Shown piece after piece: positions 50,158-59,873 of a DNA stretch of 64,000 nucleotides (within the stretch, counting starts at the first letter, position 1; each line of letters begins with the position of its first letter). Made by a program: the position numbers and the translations under genes. Source of the DNA: Micromonospora sp. NBC_00421 (lineage in GTDB: Bacteria; Actinomycetota; Actinomycetes; Mycobacteriales; Micromonosporaceae); contig NZ_CP107929.1 in assembly GCF_036017915.1 (NCBI RefSeq), forward strand, positions 6,437,001 through 6,501,000. The letters run 5' to 3'. A model generated the notes under the pieces. The model was not told where the DNA came from. It searched no databases and was given only the letters and a program-made list of their open reading frames with translations.

Positions 50158-51432
50158 ATCACCAGCGAACTCCCGCGTCTCGCGGCGGTGACCCGGTCGC
50201 ACCGGGGGCCTGGCATGGCCGGGTCCTCCGCCGCGCCGTACCCGCACGGCGGGCTCGGGCCCCACGCCAACCTGCCGCCCGGTGAACGGCTGCGGGTGCT
50301 GCTGGTCGAGGACGACGAGGGCGACGCCTTCCTGGTCGGTGAGCTGCTCGCCGAGACCAACTCGATGATCGACCTGCTTGTCGCCACCAGCCTCAGCGAG
50401 GCCCGGCAGCGGATCGCCGGGGTCGACTGCGTCCTGCTCGACCTCGGGCTGCCCGACGCACAGGGCCTGGACGGGCTGCGCCGGGTGCTGGAGATGTCAA
50501 GCGGCGCGGCGGTCTGCGTGCTGACCGGCCGCTCCGACGAGCACCTCGGCATCGTCGCGGTCGCCGAGGGCGCCCAGGACTACCTGGTCAAGGGGCAGGT
50601 CGACGGGGTGTTGCTGACCCGCGCCCTGCGCTACGCGGTGGAGCGCAAGCGGGCCGACGAGAACGCCCGTCGGCTGCGTGAGGTCGAGCTGCGCCAGGCC
50701 GAGTCGGCCCGGTTGGAACGGGGCCTGCTGCCCCAGCCGCTGATGACCACCGACGAGGTGGCGGTGCACACCTTCTACCGGCCGGGCCGGCACGCGGCCC
50801 TGATCGGCGGGGACTTCTTCGACGTGGTGCAGACCCGCCCCGACCGGGTCGACCTGATCGTCGGTGACGTCTGCGGGCACGGGGTGGACGAGGCGGCCCT
50901 CGGCGTCGAGCTGCGGGTGGCCTGGCGGGCGCTGATCCTGGCCGGGGTGCCCGACGACGAGGTGCTGCCCGCCCTGGAGCAGGTCCTGATGAGCGAGCGC
51001 CGGCTCCAGGAGATCTTCGCCACCGTCGCCACCGCCCGGCTCGACCTGGCCGCCAACCGGGCCACCGTCCGGTTGGCGGGTCACCCGCCGCCGTTGCTGC
51101 TGTCCGGCGGTAAGGTCGCGCCGGTTCCGGCCCGTGGTGGCCTGCTGCTCGGCGTACGACCCCGCCGTCCCGTCGCGTTCGATCTGGAGTTCGACACCGA
51201 TGACTGGTCCCTGTTGATGTACACCGACGGCCTGATCGAGGGGCGGGTGGGTGACGGTGACGACCGGTTGGACGTCGACGGGCTGACCGGCCTGCTCCAG
51301 GAGCGCGCCAACCACGCCGTGCCGCTGTCCGAGTTGCCCGCCTGGCTGGTCGGCCGGGCCGAGCAGATCAACGGGGGGCCGCTCGCCGACGACGTCGCCA
51401 TGCTGCTCGTCACCCGGGGCGGTGGCCGGTGA
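50158..51432 (+). CDS. Response-regulator receiver fused to PP2C (SpoIIE-type) serine phosphatase
   Basis: The receiver domain (LRVLLVEDDEGDAFLVGELL, phospho-acceptor in CVLLDLGLPDAQG, YLVKGQVDG) is followed by a coiled linker (RLREVELRQAESARLERGLL) and a SpoIIE-type phosphatase domain (GGDFFDVVQTRPDRVDLIVG, DVCGHGVDEAALGVELR, LLMYTDGLIEGRVG, LADDVAMLLV). It probably dephosphorylates an anti-sigma antagonist. AAGGAG lies six bases before an in-frame ATC (50158), and no ATG/GTG occurs before the GTG at 50188, which lacks a ribosome site; an in-frame TAG at 50134 limits the frame. ATC initiation is therefore proposed; otherwise the start is 50188. First gene of a four-gene operon. Confidence 0.88.
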   Translation: MTSELPRLAAVTRSHRGPGMAGSSAAPYPHGGLGPHANLPPGERLRVLLVEDDEGDAFLVGELLAETNSMIDLLVATSLSEARQRIAGVDCVLLDLGLPDAQGLDGLRRVLEMSSGAAVCVLTGRSDEHLGIVAVAEGAQDYLVKGQVDGVLLTRALRYAVERKRADENARRLREVELRQAESARLERGLLPQPLMTTDEVAVHTFYRPGRHAALIGGDFFDVVQTRPDRVDLIVGDVCGHGVDEAALGVELRVAWRALILAGVPDDEVLPALEQVLMSERRLQEIFATVATARLDLAANRATVRLAGHPPPLLLSGGKVAPVPARGGLLLGVRPRRPVAFDLEFDTDDWSLLMYTDGLIEGRVGDGDDRLDVDGLTGLLQERANHAVPLSELPAWLVGRAEQINGGPLADDVAMLLVTRGGGR

Positions 51433-53270
51433 ACACGTACCGTTCGGGGTGGACCCTGCGTCGTCGGGTGCTGGCGCTGCTGGCCGTGGTCGGCGTGCTG
51501 CTGGTCGGGCTGGCCGTCGCCGAGGCGGCGGTGGCCACGAAGAACCGCGCCCACACCGACGCGCTGCTCACCCGGACCGGCCCGCTGCGGGTGCAGGGGC
51601 AGGAACTGCTCAACGCGCTGCTCGACCAGGAGACCGGCATCCGCGGTTACGCGGTGAGCGGCAACCGCGCCGACCTGGCCCCGTACGAGCAGGGGGTGCA
51701 GCAGGAGCGCGACGTGGCCGCCACCATCACCACCCTGAGCCGGGACTATCCGGCGATCGCCGGCGCGCTGCGCACCGCCCAGCAGCAGGCGGACGCCTGG
51801 CGGCGGTCGGTGGCCGAGCCGGTGATCGCGACCACCGGGAGCAGCGGCACGGTTGCCGCCCAGGCGTTGATCACCGCCCAGGCCCGGCAGCAGTTCGACC
51901 AGATCCGGGCGTCGGTGGGTGACCTCCAGGCGGCGATCCTGGCCGAGCGGGAGCAGGGTGCCCGGGACATCGAGCGGACCGGCAACCTGCTGGTGGCGCT
52001 GCTGGTCGTCGCGGCGGTGGTGGTGGTCGTCGCCGGGATCCTGATGGTGCTCTCCCTGGAGCGGATGGTGATCCGGCCGCTGACCGGCCTGGCCCAGCAG
52101 GTGCGGGAGGTCGCCGCGGGTGACTACCAGCACCACATCGCCGGGTCGGGGCCGCCGGAGTTCCGCCGGCTCGCCGACGACGTGGACGTGATGCGGCAGA
52201 AGATCGCCAAGGACCTGGCGGAGGTGCGGGCCGCCCGGGAGAACATCGAGTGGGTCAACAGCCAGTTGCAGAAACAGGCCGAGGAGCTGACCCGCTCCAA
52301 CCGTGACCTGGAGCAGTTCGCCTACGTCGCCTCGCACGACCTCCAGGAGCCGTTGCGCAAGGTGGCCAGCTTCTGCCAGCTGCTCCAGCGCCGGTACGCC
52401 GGGCAGCTCGACGAGCGGGCCGACCAGTACATCGCGTTCGCGGTGGACGGCGCGCAGCGGATGCAACGCCTGATCAACGACCTGCTGGCGTTCTCCCGGA
52501 TCGGCCGGCTCACCACCGGCTTCGTCGACGTCGACCTCAACAAGGTGATGGCCGACGTGGCCAGCCAGACCGAGCCGGGCCGGCAGTACGCCGACGCCGA
52601 GCTGACCTGGGGCGAGCTGCCGGTGATCCGGGGCGAGGAGCCGCTGCTCACCAACCTGCTCGTCAACCTGGTCAGCAACTCGGTGAAGTTCCGCCGCCCC
52701 GACGTCGCGCCGAAGGTGCGGGTCTCGGCACGGCTGGTCGATGCCGAGTGGGAGATCACCTGCCAGGACAACGGCATCGGCATCGAGCCCGAGTTCGCCG
52801 ACAAGATCTTCGTGATCTTCCAGCGGCTGCACGCCAAGGACGCCTACCCGGGCACCGGCATCGGCCTGGCCATCGTCAAGAAGATCGTCGAGTACCACGG
52901 CGGTCGGGTCTGGGTGGACACCGACCAGGCCGAGGGGACCGCGATCCGGTTCACCCTCCCGGCCCGCCCGGAGGACGTCGAGGCGGCGAAGGCGGCGGCC
53001 GAGGCGGATGCCACGGCCGACCCGGACGGCACGGAGCCGGCCGGGACGGACGCCACGGCGACGACCGGCGGGGACGGCCCGGAGACGACCACCGACGCCG
53101 CTGCCGCGTCCCACCCGGTGGGGGAGACGCCCGCGCCGGCCGGGGAGGCCGAGCCGGCGGACCGGCCGGCACCGGTCGGGCGGCAGCCGGGCGGGGTGCA
53201 GGACGAGGACCCACCCGGCGGGTCGCCGGGACAAGGCACCACGGGTGGTACGAAGGAGAGGGTGGGATGA
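51429..53270 (+). CDS. Sensor histidine kinase with CHASE3-like and HAMP domains
   Basis: 613 residues. Membrane segments at about 12-32 and 186-211 enclose a CHASE3-like sensor ([17 protein letters not shown] is typical). A HAMP domain (about 212-265) leads to the kinase core with [20 protein letters not shown] (His303), [21 protein letters not shown] and [12 protein letters not shown]. This is the phytochrome-like subgroup that pairs with Rcp1-type receivers. The C-terminus (about 520-613) is an acidic, Ala/Thr/Gly-rich tail without domain. The GTG overlaps the phosphatase stop (GTGA). Confidence 0.92.
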   Translation: MNTYRSGWTLRRRVLALLAVVGVLLVGLAVAEAAVATKNRAHTDALLTRTGPLRVQGQELLNALLDQETGIRGYAVSGNRADLAPYEQGVQQERDVAATITTLSRDYPAIAGALRTAQQQADAWRRSVAEPVIATTGSSGTVAAQALITAQARQQFDQIRASVGDLQAAILAEREQGARDIERTGNLLVALLVVAAVVVVVAGILMVLSLERMVIRPLTGLAQQVREVAAGDYQHHIAGSGPPEFRRLADDVDVMRQKIAKDLAEVRAARENIEWVNSQLQKQAEELTRSNRDLEQFAYVASHDLQEPLRKVASFCQLLQRRYAGQLDERADQYIAFAVDGAQRMQRLINDLLAFSRIGRLTTGFVDVDLNKVMADVASQTEPGRQYADAELTWGELPVIRGEEPLLTNLLVNLVSNSVKFRRPDVAPKVRVSARLVDAEWEITCQDNGIGIEPEFADKIFVIFQRLHAKDAYPGTGIGLAIVKKIVEYHGGRVWVDTDQAEGTAIRFTLPARPEDVEAAKAAAEADATADPDGTEPAGTDATATTGGDGPETTTDAAAASHPVGETPAPAGEAEPADRPAPVGRQPGGVQDEDPPGGSPGQGTTGGTKERVG

Positions 53271-53719
53271 CCGCGCCGGCGGACGGCAAGAGCCCGATCG
53301 AGGTTCTGTTGGTCGAGGACGATCCGGGTGACGTGCTGATGACCCAGGAGGCGTTCGAGGAGCACAAGCTCCGTAACCGGCTGACCGTCGTGTCCGACGG
53401 CGCCGAGGCGCTGGACTACCTGCGGCGCGAGGGCCGGTACACGGACGCGGTGACCCCGGACCTGATCCTGCTCGACCTCAACCTGCCGCGCCGGGACGGC
53501 CGGGAGGTGCTGGAGGAGATCAAGAACGACGAGCAGCTGCGCCGGATCCCGGTGGTGGTGCTCACCACCTCCCAGGCCGACGAGGACATCCTGCGCAGCT
53601 ATCAGCTGCACGCCAACGCCTACGTGACCAAGCCGGTGGACTTCGAACGTTTCATCTCGGTGGTCCGCCAGATCGACGAGTTCTTCGTCAGCGTGGTCAA
53701 GTTGCCGCCGCGTGGCTGA
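53267..53719 (+). CDS. Single-domain response regulator (Rcp1-like)
   Basis: 150 residues, receiver domain only: [20 protein letters not shown], phospho-acceptor in [17 protein letters not shown] (Asp70), [12 protein letters not shown], and [15 protein letters not shown]. No output domain, so it relays phosphate or acts by protein contact. The ATG overlaps the kinase stop (ATGA), and its own end overlaps the next gene by 8 bp. Confidence 0.95.
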   Translation: MTAPADGKSPIEVLLVEDDPGDVLMTQEAFEEHKLRNRLTVVSDGAEALDYLRREGRYTDAVTPDLILLDLNLPRRDGREVLEEIKNDEQLRRIPVVVLTTSQADEDILRSYQLHANAYVTKPVDFERFISVVRQIDEFFVSVVKLPPRG

Positions 53720-54518
53720 CCAACTGCTCGCCGACGTCGACACCCTGCTACGGGAGACCGCGGCGGACGTGGTGCTGCCGCTGTTCCGCAAGCTGGACGA
53801 CGCCGACGTCACCGAGAAGGCCCCGGGTGACCTGGTCACCGTCGCCGACCAGCGGGCCGAGGAGCGGATCTCGGCGGAGCTGCGCCGGCTGCTGCCCGGC
53901 TCGCTCGTCGTCGGCGAGGAGGCGGTGGCCGAGGACGGGTCGTTGCTGCGTCACCTGCGCGACGGCGGCGACGTCTGGGTGGTCGACCCGGTCGACGGCA
54001 CCGGGAACTTCGCCGCCGGCCGCCGCCCGTTCGCCCTGATGGTGGCCCTGCTCAGCGCGGGTGAACCGGCCGCGTCCTGGGTGTTCGACCCGCTGGCCGG
54101 GACGATGGCCGTGGCCCGTGCCGGCGACGGCACCCGGCTGGACGGCCGGCCGGTGCGCTCCGGTGCCACCGTCGCGCCGCAGCGGTTGCGGGGCACCGCG
54201 ATGGTCCAGTACCTGCCGCAGGCCACCCGGGACCGGGTGGCGGCCGGCGAGGGGCGGATCGGGGAGCTGCTGCCGGGTCAGCACTGCGCCGGGCGGGAGT
54301 ACCTCGACCTGCTCACCGGGGAGCAGCAGTTCGTGATGTTCTGGCGGACCCTGCCCTGGGACCACGCTCCCGGTGCGCTGCTGGTCCGCGAGGCGGGCGG
54401 GGTGGCCCGGCGGTTCGACGGCACCGAGTACCACCCGGCCGACGACGGTCGGGGGCTGCTGGTCGCCGTCGACGAGCCGACCTGGCAGGAGGTCCGCGCC
54501 GCCCTGCTCGGCGACTGA
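53712..54518 (+). CDS. Inositol monophosphatase-family phosphatase
   Basis: 268 residues with the metal-dependent phosphatase signatures [26 protein letters not shown] and [15 protein letters not shown]. The family hydrolyses inositol-, histidinol- or fructose-type phosphates; the substrate is open. The GTG lies inside the end of the response-regulator gene (8-bp overlap), so it is the last member of the signalling operon, which is unusual company for a metabolic phosphatase. Confidence 0.92.
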   Translation: MADQLLADVDTLLRETAADVVLPLFRKLDDADVTEKAPGDLVTVADQRAEERISAELRRLLPGSLVVGEEAVAEDGSLLRHLRDGGDVWVVDPVDGTGNFAAGRRPFALMVALLSAGEPAASWVFDPLAGTMAVARAGDGTRLDGRPVRSGATVAPQRLRGTAMVQYLPQATRDRVAAGEGRIGELLPGQHCAGREYLDLLTGEQQFVMFWRTLPWDHAPGALLVREAGGVARRFDGTEYHPADDGRGLLVAVDEPTWQEVRAALLGD

Positions 54519-54540
54519 CCGCCCGCTCCCTCGCCACTGT

Positions 54541-54594
54541 GACTCCTGCCGGGAGGCCCTGCCCGGCGACTCCTGCCGGGAGGCCCTGCCCGGC
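54541..54594. repeat. 27-bp perfect tandem duplication
   Basis: GACTCCTGCCGGGAGGCCCT plus GCCCGGC occurs twice without gap, at 54541-54567 and 54568-54594. It lies just after the phosphatase gene. Confidence 0.93.
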
Positions 54595-54615
54595 GCCCGA
54601 CAGATCGACGAGTTG

Positions 54616-54655
54616 GACCCTCGGCGACCGGCCCGACACGCCGGGTCGAGGGTTG
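54616..54655 (+). terminator. Imperfect hairpin with T-rich end
   Basis: ACCCTCGGCGACCGGCCC pairs imperfectly with the complement in GCCGGGTCGAGGGT, followed by TGTTGTC. A plausible terminator for the four-gene signalling operon. Confidence 0.5.
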
Positions 54656-54805
54656 TTGTCAGGTGTCGTCACGGGCCTGGTCACCGCGTGTGATTGCGGT
54701 AATGTGACCGGCGGTCTCCGCCCCCAGGCCGCCAACCGGGGCCGGCGGGACCGCCGCCGTGCCGGCCTGCGACCGGGCGTCGGCGGCAGAGGGAAGGACA
54801 CCCCC

Positions 54806-55819
54806 GTGCCCAGGACCAGCCTGACCCGGCCACGTCTGCGTCGACCGTTGACCGTGCTGCTCGCCTCGCTGGCGCTGCTGCTCGGCGTCGGCGCGGTGCC
54901 CGCCTCGGCAGAACCCGGCGAGGGCGGCACCAAGCAGCTCAAGGACGCGCTCACGGCGGCGGCGAAGGGGCACATCGAGGCCAAGGCCAAGCTGGACAAC
55001 TCCAAGCGGCGGCAGACCGCGTTGACCGCCGAGCTGAAGGTGATCGAGGGCCGGCTGGGCGAGCTGACCGCCCAGGTGGGCGAGGTGGCCGCGCAGTCCT
55101 ACCGGGTGGGCCGGTTGACCCCGACGTCGATGCTGCTCAACACGGCCAGCCCGGAGGCGTTCCTCAAGCGCGCCGCCGACCTCGACATGATGGCCCAGCG
55201 GGACGGCAAACAGCTCCGCGCGCTCGCCGAGGCGCGGCAGACCGCCGCCGAGGCCACCATCGCCATCAACACCGAGGTCCGCGAGCAGCAGAAGCAGCTC
55301 GCCACGCTGGCGAAGAAGAAGCGGGAGGCCGAACGCGCCCTGGCCACGGTCAGCTCGGGCAGTAGCGCCGGTTTCAGCGGCGGGTCGAGTTCGGCGAAGC
55401 CGGCCCCGCGAAACTCCGACGGGTCGTGGCCGGGCGAGTCGTGCTCGGTGAACGACCCGACCACCTCCGGCTGCATCACCCCACGCACCCTGCACGCCAT
55501 GCAGCAGGCCAAGGCGGCCGGTTACAAGCGGTTCGTGTCCTGCCACCGCAGCGGCGGGGGCGGCGAGCACCCCAAGGGCCGGGCCTGCGACTTCTCGGCC
55601 GCCACAAGCGGCTTCAAGGACGAGACGGCCACCGGCGGGGACAAGGCGTACGGCGACAGCCTGGCCAACTACTTCAAGAACAACGCCAACCGGCTCGGCG
55701 TGCTCTATGTGATCTGGTACCGGCAGATCTGGATGCCGAACACCGGTTGGCGGGCGTACAGCGGGTCGGGCAGCCCGGCCGCCGACCACACAAACCATGT
55801 TCACCTTTCGATGTACTGA
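54806..55819 (+). CDS. Secreted coiled-coil protein with ARB_07466-like C-terminal domain
   Basis: 337 residues. A signal peptide ([24 protein letters not shown]) is followed by a coiled coil (about 40-195; [30 protein letters not shown]), like the helical hairpin of peptidoglycan-hydrolase proteins such as RipA/NlpC partners. A Ser/Gly linker and a C-terminal domain (about 215-337) follow, containing [41 protein letters not shown] and TNHVHLSMY. The His/Asp pattern of this last domain resembles D-Ala-D-Ala-peptidase-like (M15-type) zinc sites. The GTG at 54806 has GGAAGGA at 8 nt. A cell-wall role is likely. Confidence 0.82.
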   Translation: MPRTSLTRPRLRRPLTVLLASLALLLGVGAVPASAEPGEGGTKQLKDALTAAAKGHIEAKAKLDNSKRRQTALTAELKVIEGRLGELTAQVGEVAAQSYRVGRLTPTSMLLNTASPEAFLKRAADLDMMAQRDGKQLRALAEARQTAAEATIAINTEVREQQKQLATLAKKKREAERALATVSSGSSAGFSGGSSSAKPAPRNSDGSWPGESCSVNDPTTSGCITPRTLHAMQQAKAAGYKRFVSCHRSGGGGEHPKGRACDFSAATSGFKDETATGGDKAYGDSLANYFKNNANRLGVLYVIWYRQIWMPNTGWRAYSGSGSPAADHTNHVHLSMY

Positions 55820-55842
55820 CCGTCCGGCCCAGGAACGGGACG

Positions 55843-55848
55843 TAGCAT
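55843..55848 (+). promoter_or_regulatory. Leaderless -10 box of the spermidine-synthase-like gene
   Basis: TAGCAT, seven bases, then the GTG at 55856, with no ribosome site. Confidence 0.6.
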
Positions 55849-55855
55849 CGCGACG

Positions 55856-57409
55856 GTGAGCAGCACATCGTCCGACGTCGTGACCGCGCCGACGCCCTCC
55901 GCGCCGGTCCCCTCCCGCGCCCTGCCCAACGGGCTCGCCGCGTTCCTGGTCTTCTTTTCCAGCGGCGCGGTGCTGGTGCTGGAGACGGTCTCGCTGCGCC
56001 TGGTCGGCCCGTACGTCGGGGTGACCCTCCAGGTGACCAGCTCGGTGATCGGCATCGCGCTGGCCGCCATCGCGTACGGGGCGTGGTCGGGTGGGTGGCT
56101 GGCCGACCGGCGCGACCCGCGCGGGCTGCTCGCCCCGGCGTTGATCCTGGCCGGCATCGCCGCCGCTGTCACCCTGCCGGTGGTCCGGTACGCCGGTGAG
56201 CTGCTGCGCGGCGGGGCGGTCAGCGGCATCCTGCTGCTCACCGCGCTGGCGGTGTTCGTGCCGGCGGCGCTGCTGTCGGCGGTCACCCCGCTTGTGGTGA
56301 AGCTGCAACTGGCCGACCTTCGGCGCACCGGGCAGGTGGTCGGGCGGCTCTCCGGCATCGGCACCCTCGGCGGCATCACCGCCACCCTGGGCACCGGCTT
56401 CGTGCTGGTCGCGGCGCTGCCCAGCACGGTGATCCTGATCGGCCTGGCGGCGGCGCTCGGCGTGGTCGGGCTGGCGCTCGGGGTCTACCTGCGTCGGCAG
56501 GAGGCCGCCGGGTTGCCCGGTCCGGCCCGGACGAAGGCCACCCTGGCGGTGCTCGGGCTGGTCGCGGCGGGGCTGAGCGCGGTCGCGCCGAACCCGTGCG
56601 ACGTGGAGACCGCCTACCACTGCGCCCGGGTGGAGGCCGACCCGTCCCGGGCCGGTGGGCGCACGCTCTACCTCAACTCGGCCCAGCACTCGTACGTCGA
56701 CCTGAACGACCCGACCCACCTGGAGTACGAGTACACCCAGTGGATCGGCGCGGTCGCCGACGTGTCCGCCCCGAAGGGGCAGCGGCTGGACGCGCTGCAC
56801 CTGGGCGGGGGCGGGTTCACCATGCCCCGCTACCTGGGCGCCACCCGGCCGGGCACCGACAACGTGGTCTTCGAGATCGACGGCGAGCTGGTCGAGCTGG
56901 ACCGGCGGGAGTTGGGCGTCAGGACCGGGCCGGGGCTGCGGGCGGAGGTGGGGGACGCCCGGATGCTTGTCGGCGGGGAGCCGGCGGACAGCCGTGACCT
57001 GGTCGTCGGGGACGCCTTCGGACACCTGGTGGTGCCCTGGCACCTGGCCACCCGGGAGATGGCGGCGGAGGTCGACCGGGTGCTCCGCCCCGGCGGGATC
57101 TACGTGCAGAACGTCATCGACTACCCGCCGGGCCGGTTCATCCGCGCGGAGCTGGCCACGGTGGCCGCCGAGTTCGACCACGTGGCGCTTGTCGCGCCGC
57201 CGGAGGCGATCGCCGGGCGGCAGGGCAGCAACTTCCTCATCGTCGCCTCGGACGCCCCCCTGCCGCTGGACGCGCTGCGGATCCGGCTGGGCACGGTGGC
57301 GAAGATCCCGGACATGTTGGCCGGCAGCGAGGTGACCCGGTTCGTCGACGGCGCGCTGGTGTTGACCGACGACTACGCCCCGGTGGACCAATTGCTCGCG
57401 ACCGCCTGA
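55856..57409 (+). CDS. Membrane protein with spermidine-synthase-like domain
   Basis: 517 residues. The N-terminal half (about 25-250) has about eight membrane helices ([40 protein letters not shown]). The C-terminal half (about 260-510) is a Rossmann methyltransferase-like domain of the spermidine-synthase family: [53 protein letters not shown]. Fused transporter/spermidine-synthase proteins are widespread in actinobacteria; aminopropyl transfer is unproven. GTG start supported by TAGCAT. Confidence 0.88.
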   Translation: MSSTSSDVVTAPTPSAPVPSRALPNGLAAFLVFFSSGAVLVLETVSLRLVGPYVGVTLQVTSSVIGIALAAIAYGAWSGGWLADRRDPRGLLAPALILAGIAAAVTLPVVRYAGELLRGGAVSGILLLTALAVFVPAALLSAVTPLVVKLQLADLRRTGQVVGRLSGIGTLGGITATLGTGFVLVAALPSTVILIGLAAALGVVGLALGVYLRRQEAAGLPGPARTKATLAVLGLVAAGLSAVAPNPCDVETAYHCARVEADPSRAGGRTLYLNSAQHSYVDLNDPTHLEYEYTQWIGAVADVSAPKGQRLDALHLGGGGFTMPRYLGATRPGTDNVVFEIDGELVELDRRELGVRTGPGLRAEVGDARMLVGGEPADSRDLVVGDAFGHLVVPWHLATREMAAEVDRVLRPGGIYVQNVIDYPPGRFIRAELATVAAEFDHVALVAPPEAIAGRQGSNFLIVASDAPLPLDALRIRLGTVAKIPDMLAGSEVTRFVDGALVLTDDYAPVDQLLATA

Positions 57410-57480
57410 TCGGGTGACTTTCCTGACCGATTACGACCATCGAGGTGTAGGCCGGGTCGTCCCGGGCAACTCGGTCGACC

Positions 57481-59139
57481 ATGGGTGCAGGAGTGCGCAA
57501 CGCCGCCCAGCTCCTCGGTGAGCGGTACCGGCTGATCGAGCAGCTCGGCGCGGGCGGCATGTCCGTGGTGTGGCGCGGCTACGACCAGGTGCTCGGCCGT
57601 CAGGTCGCGGTCAAGGTGCTCGCCTCCCGGCTGGCCGCCGACCGGGCCTTCCGGCACCGGATCCGGATCGAGGCGCAGGCCGCCGCCCGGCTCTGCCACC
57701 CCAACATCACCAACGTGTACGACTACGGCGAGTCCGAGCAGGTCGGGCTGACCGTGCCGTACGTGGTGATGGAGCTGGTGGACGGCGGCCCGCTCACCGC
57801 GCGGCTCGGCCGCGACGGGCAGCTGCCCTGGCGGGAGGCGGTGACCATCGGTGCCGAGGTGACCTCGGCGCTGGCCACCGCGCACGCCCGGGGGGTGGTG
57901 CACCGGGACGTCACACCGGGCAACGTCATGCTTACCGCCACCGGGGTGAAGGTGGTCGACTTCGGCATCTCCGCGCTGGTCGGCGAGAGCGAGAAGGGGC
58001 CGGACGGCACCCTGCTCGGCACCCCCGCCTACCTCGCCCCGGAACGCCTCGACAACGGCCAGGTCTCCCCGGCCACCGACGTGTACGCGGTCGGGCTGCT
58101 GCTCTACCGGATGCTCACCGGGCGGCTCCCCTGGCAGGCCAGCACCACCACCCAGATGTTGCGGGCGCACATGTACCACGACCCGGAGCCGATGCCCCCG
58201 GTACGCGGGCTCCCCGACGAGGTGGTCGAGCTGGTCGGTCGCTGCCTGGCCAAGCGCCCCGAGGACCGGCCGGCGACGACCGAGGTGGCGCGTACCCTCG
58301 CCGGCGCGGCCGGGATGGTCGCGGCGGTGCCGGTCTCCCCGGCCCCCGGGCTGCTCGATCCGGCCCTGCTCGCCAACGCCGGCACCACGATCCTGCCCTG
58401 GTCGGCCGACACCGACGCGTTGCCCTTCTCGGGCCGGACCCGCAACCGGCGGGCCGCCACCCGCCGCCGCCGGATCGAGGCCGGGGTGGCCGCCGTGAGT
58501 CTCGTCGCGGTCACCGCGGCGATCTGGGGGGTGACCTCGCGCAGCCCCGCCAGCGGTGGTGCCGACCGGCCCACCGAGGCCCGGATGGGGTTGCCCGAGC
58601 CCATCGGGTGCGAGGTCGAGTACGCGCTGCGCAGCGACTCCGGCAAGGACTTCGCCGCCCAGCTCACGCTCACCAACACCGGTCCCCGGGAGCTGCGCGA
58701 CTGGACGATGAGCTTCGCGTTCCCCGGCCAGCAGACCGTCACCACGACCACCCCCGGGGTACGCCAGGAGGGGCGGCTGGTCCGGGTCACCCCGGCGGCC
58801 GGAAGCGCCGCGCTGGCCCCGGGCGCGGCGGAGGAGGTCTCGCTGACCGGCCGGTACACCGGCGGCAACCCGCTGCCGCTGGAGTTCAGCGTCGGCGAGT
58901 CGAGCTGCGGGGTGCGGGTCTCCGGGGTGGCCGGCAGCGCCCCGGTGGTGAAGCCGCCGACGGCGAAGAAACCCGTGGCGAAGAAGCCGGCGAAGTCGTC
59001 GGGCAAGACCTCGGGCAAGGGCGGGTCCGCTGCGGCCGGGCCGGCGAAGCCCAAGCCGAAGGCCGAGCAGCCCGGCAAGGGACAGGGGCCGGCGGCGGGC
59101 AAGGGGCCGGGTGGGGCACCGGGAAAAGCGGGAAAGTGA
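57481..59139 (+). CDS. Membrane Ser/Thr protein kinase with extracellular CBM2-like domain
   Basis: 552 residues. The N-terminal Hanks-type kinase (about 15-280) has LGAGGMSVVWRGYD (G loop), VAVKVLAS (Lys), HRDVTPGNVML (catalytic loop, Thr where Lys is usual), VVDFGISAL (DFG) and LGTPAYLAPE. After a basic juxtamembrane segment and one helix (GVAAVSLVAVTAAIWGV, about 336-355), the outside part has a CBM2-like module (about 375-480: IGCEVEYALRSDSGKDFAAQ, LTNTGPRELRDWTMSFAFPG, SVGESSCGVRVSG), then a Lys/Pro/Gly-rich tail (about 490-552). It may sense polysaccharide. Confidence 0.88.
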   Translation: MGAGVRNAAQLLGERYRLIEQLGAGGMSVVWRGYDQVLGRQVAVKVLASRLAADRAFRHRIRIEAQAAARLCHPNITNVYDYGESEQVGLTVPYVVMELVDGGPLTARLGRDGQLPWREAVTIGAEVTSALATAHARGVVHRDVTPGNVMLTATGVKVVDFGISALVGESEKGPDGTLLGTPAYLAPERLDNGQVSPATDVYAVGLLLYRMLTGRLPWQASTTTQMLRAHMYHDPEPMPPVRGLPDEVVELVGRCLAKRPEDRPATTEVARTLAGAAGMVAAVPVSPAPGLLDPALLANAGTTILPWSADTDALPFSGRTRNRRAATRRRRIEAGVAAVSLVAVTAAIWGVTSRSPASGGADRPTEARMGLPEPIGCEVEYALRSDSGKDFAAQLTLTNTGPRELRDWTMSFAFPGQQTVTTTTPGVRQEGRLVRVTPAAGSAALAPGAAEEVSLTGRYTGGNPLPLEFSVGESSCGVRVSGVAGSAPVVKPPTAKKPVAKKPAKSSGKTSGKGGSAAAGPAKPKPKAEQPGKGQGPAAGKGPGGAPGKAGK

Positions 59140-59204
59140 CTGGGAGGGGAGGCAAGGGCGGCGGTAGAGGCGGCGGTCCCGGCCGGGGACCTCGGGGCTG
59201 AGGC

Positions 59205-59873
59205 TCAGCGCAGGGCCGCGAACTGTTGTACCTGGGCGATCCCGCCCTCCACGATGAGGATGCTGCCCGGCCCGAGCACGGTCTCGGGGTCGGCGTACCG
59301 GAAGCGTTCGCCTGCCGGTTTGGCGCCGACCACCATCACCCCGTACCGCTCCTGAGCCGCGATCTCCCGCAGCCGGCGGCCGACAAGCGGCGGCGGCACC
59401 GGCACCTTGGCGATGGCGAAGTCCTCGCCGAACTCCATGAAGTCGAGCATCCGGCTGACGATCAGGTGGGCCGTCCGTTCCCCGGCCTCCGCCTCCGGGA
59501 AGACCACGTGCTGCGCGCCGACCGAGGCCAGGATCTTGGCGTGCTTCCGGGAGGTCGCCCGCGCCCAGATCTGCGGTACGCCCACCTCGGTCAGGGCCAG
59601 CACGGTGAGCACGCTGGCCTCCACCGAGGCGCCGATGGCGACCACCACCCGACGGAAGTCGCCGACGCCGAGCTGCCGTAGCGCCTGTTCCTCGGTGGCG
59701 TCGGCCTGCACCACCCGGTCCAGCGACGCCGACCAGCGCTGCACCCGTTCGGCGTCGCGGTCCACGGCGAGCACCTGGTGGCCGAGCCGGGCCAGCGCCC
59801 CGGCCAGGTGGCAGCCGAACCGGCCCAGCCCGATCACGGCGATGTCGCCGTCGTCCTCGTCCCTAGCCGACAA
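59205..59873 (-). CDS. TrkA/KtrA-type potassium channel regulatory subunit
   Basis: Cytoplasmic RCK protein gating the membrane subunit encoded upstream. 222 residues: AVIGLGRFGCHLAGALARLG (Rossmann GxGxxG), VLAVDRDAERVQ, VVQADATEEQAL and IWARATSRKHAKIL, with a C-terminal RCK_C domain (PPPLVGRRLREIAAQERYGV). The TTG at 59873 overlaps the end of the trkH-like gene by 11 bp and has AAGGAG 7 nt upstream. Confidence 0.93.
   Translation of the reverse strand: MSARDEDDGDIAVIGLGRFGCHLAGALARLGHQVLAVDRDAERVQRWSASLDRVVQADATEEQALRQLGVGDFRRVVVAIGASVEASVLTVLALTEVGVPQIWARATSRKHAKILASVGAQHVVFPEAEAGERTAHLIVSRMLDFMEFGEDFAIAKVPVPPPLVGRRLREIAAQERYGVMVVGAKPAGERFRYADPETVLGPGSILIVEGGIAQVQQFAALR

Noticed and set aside
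54600..54805. A c-di-AMP (ydaO-type) riboswitch before the secreted coiled-coil gene
   Set aside because: Such switches precede many actinobacterial wall-hydrolase genes, but I could not find the conserved core blocks here.
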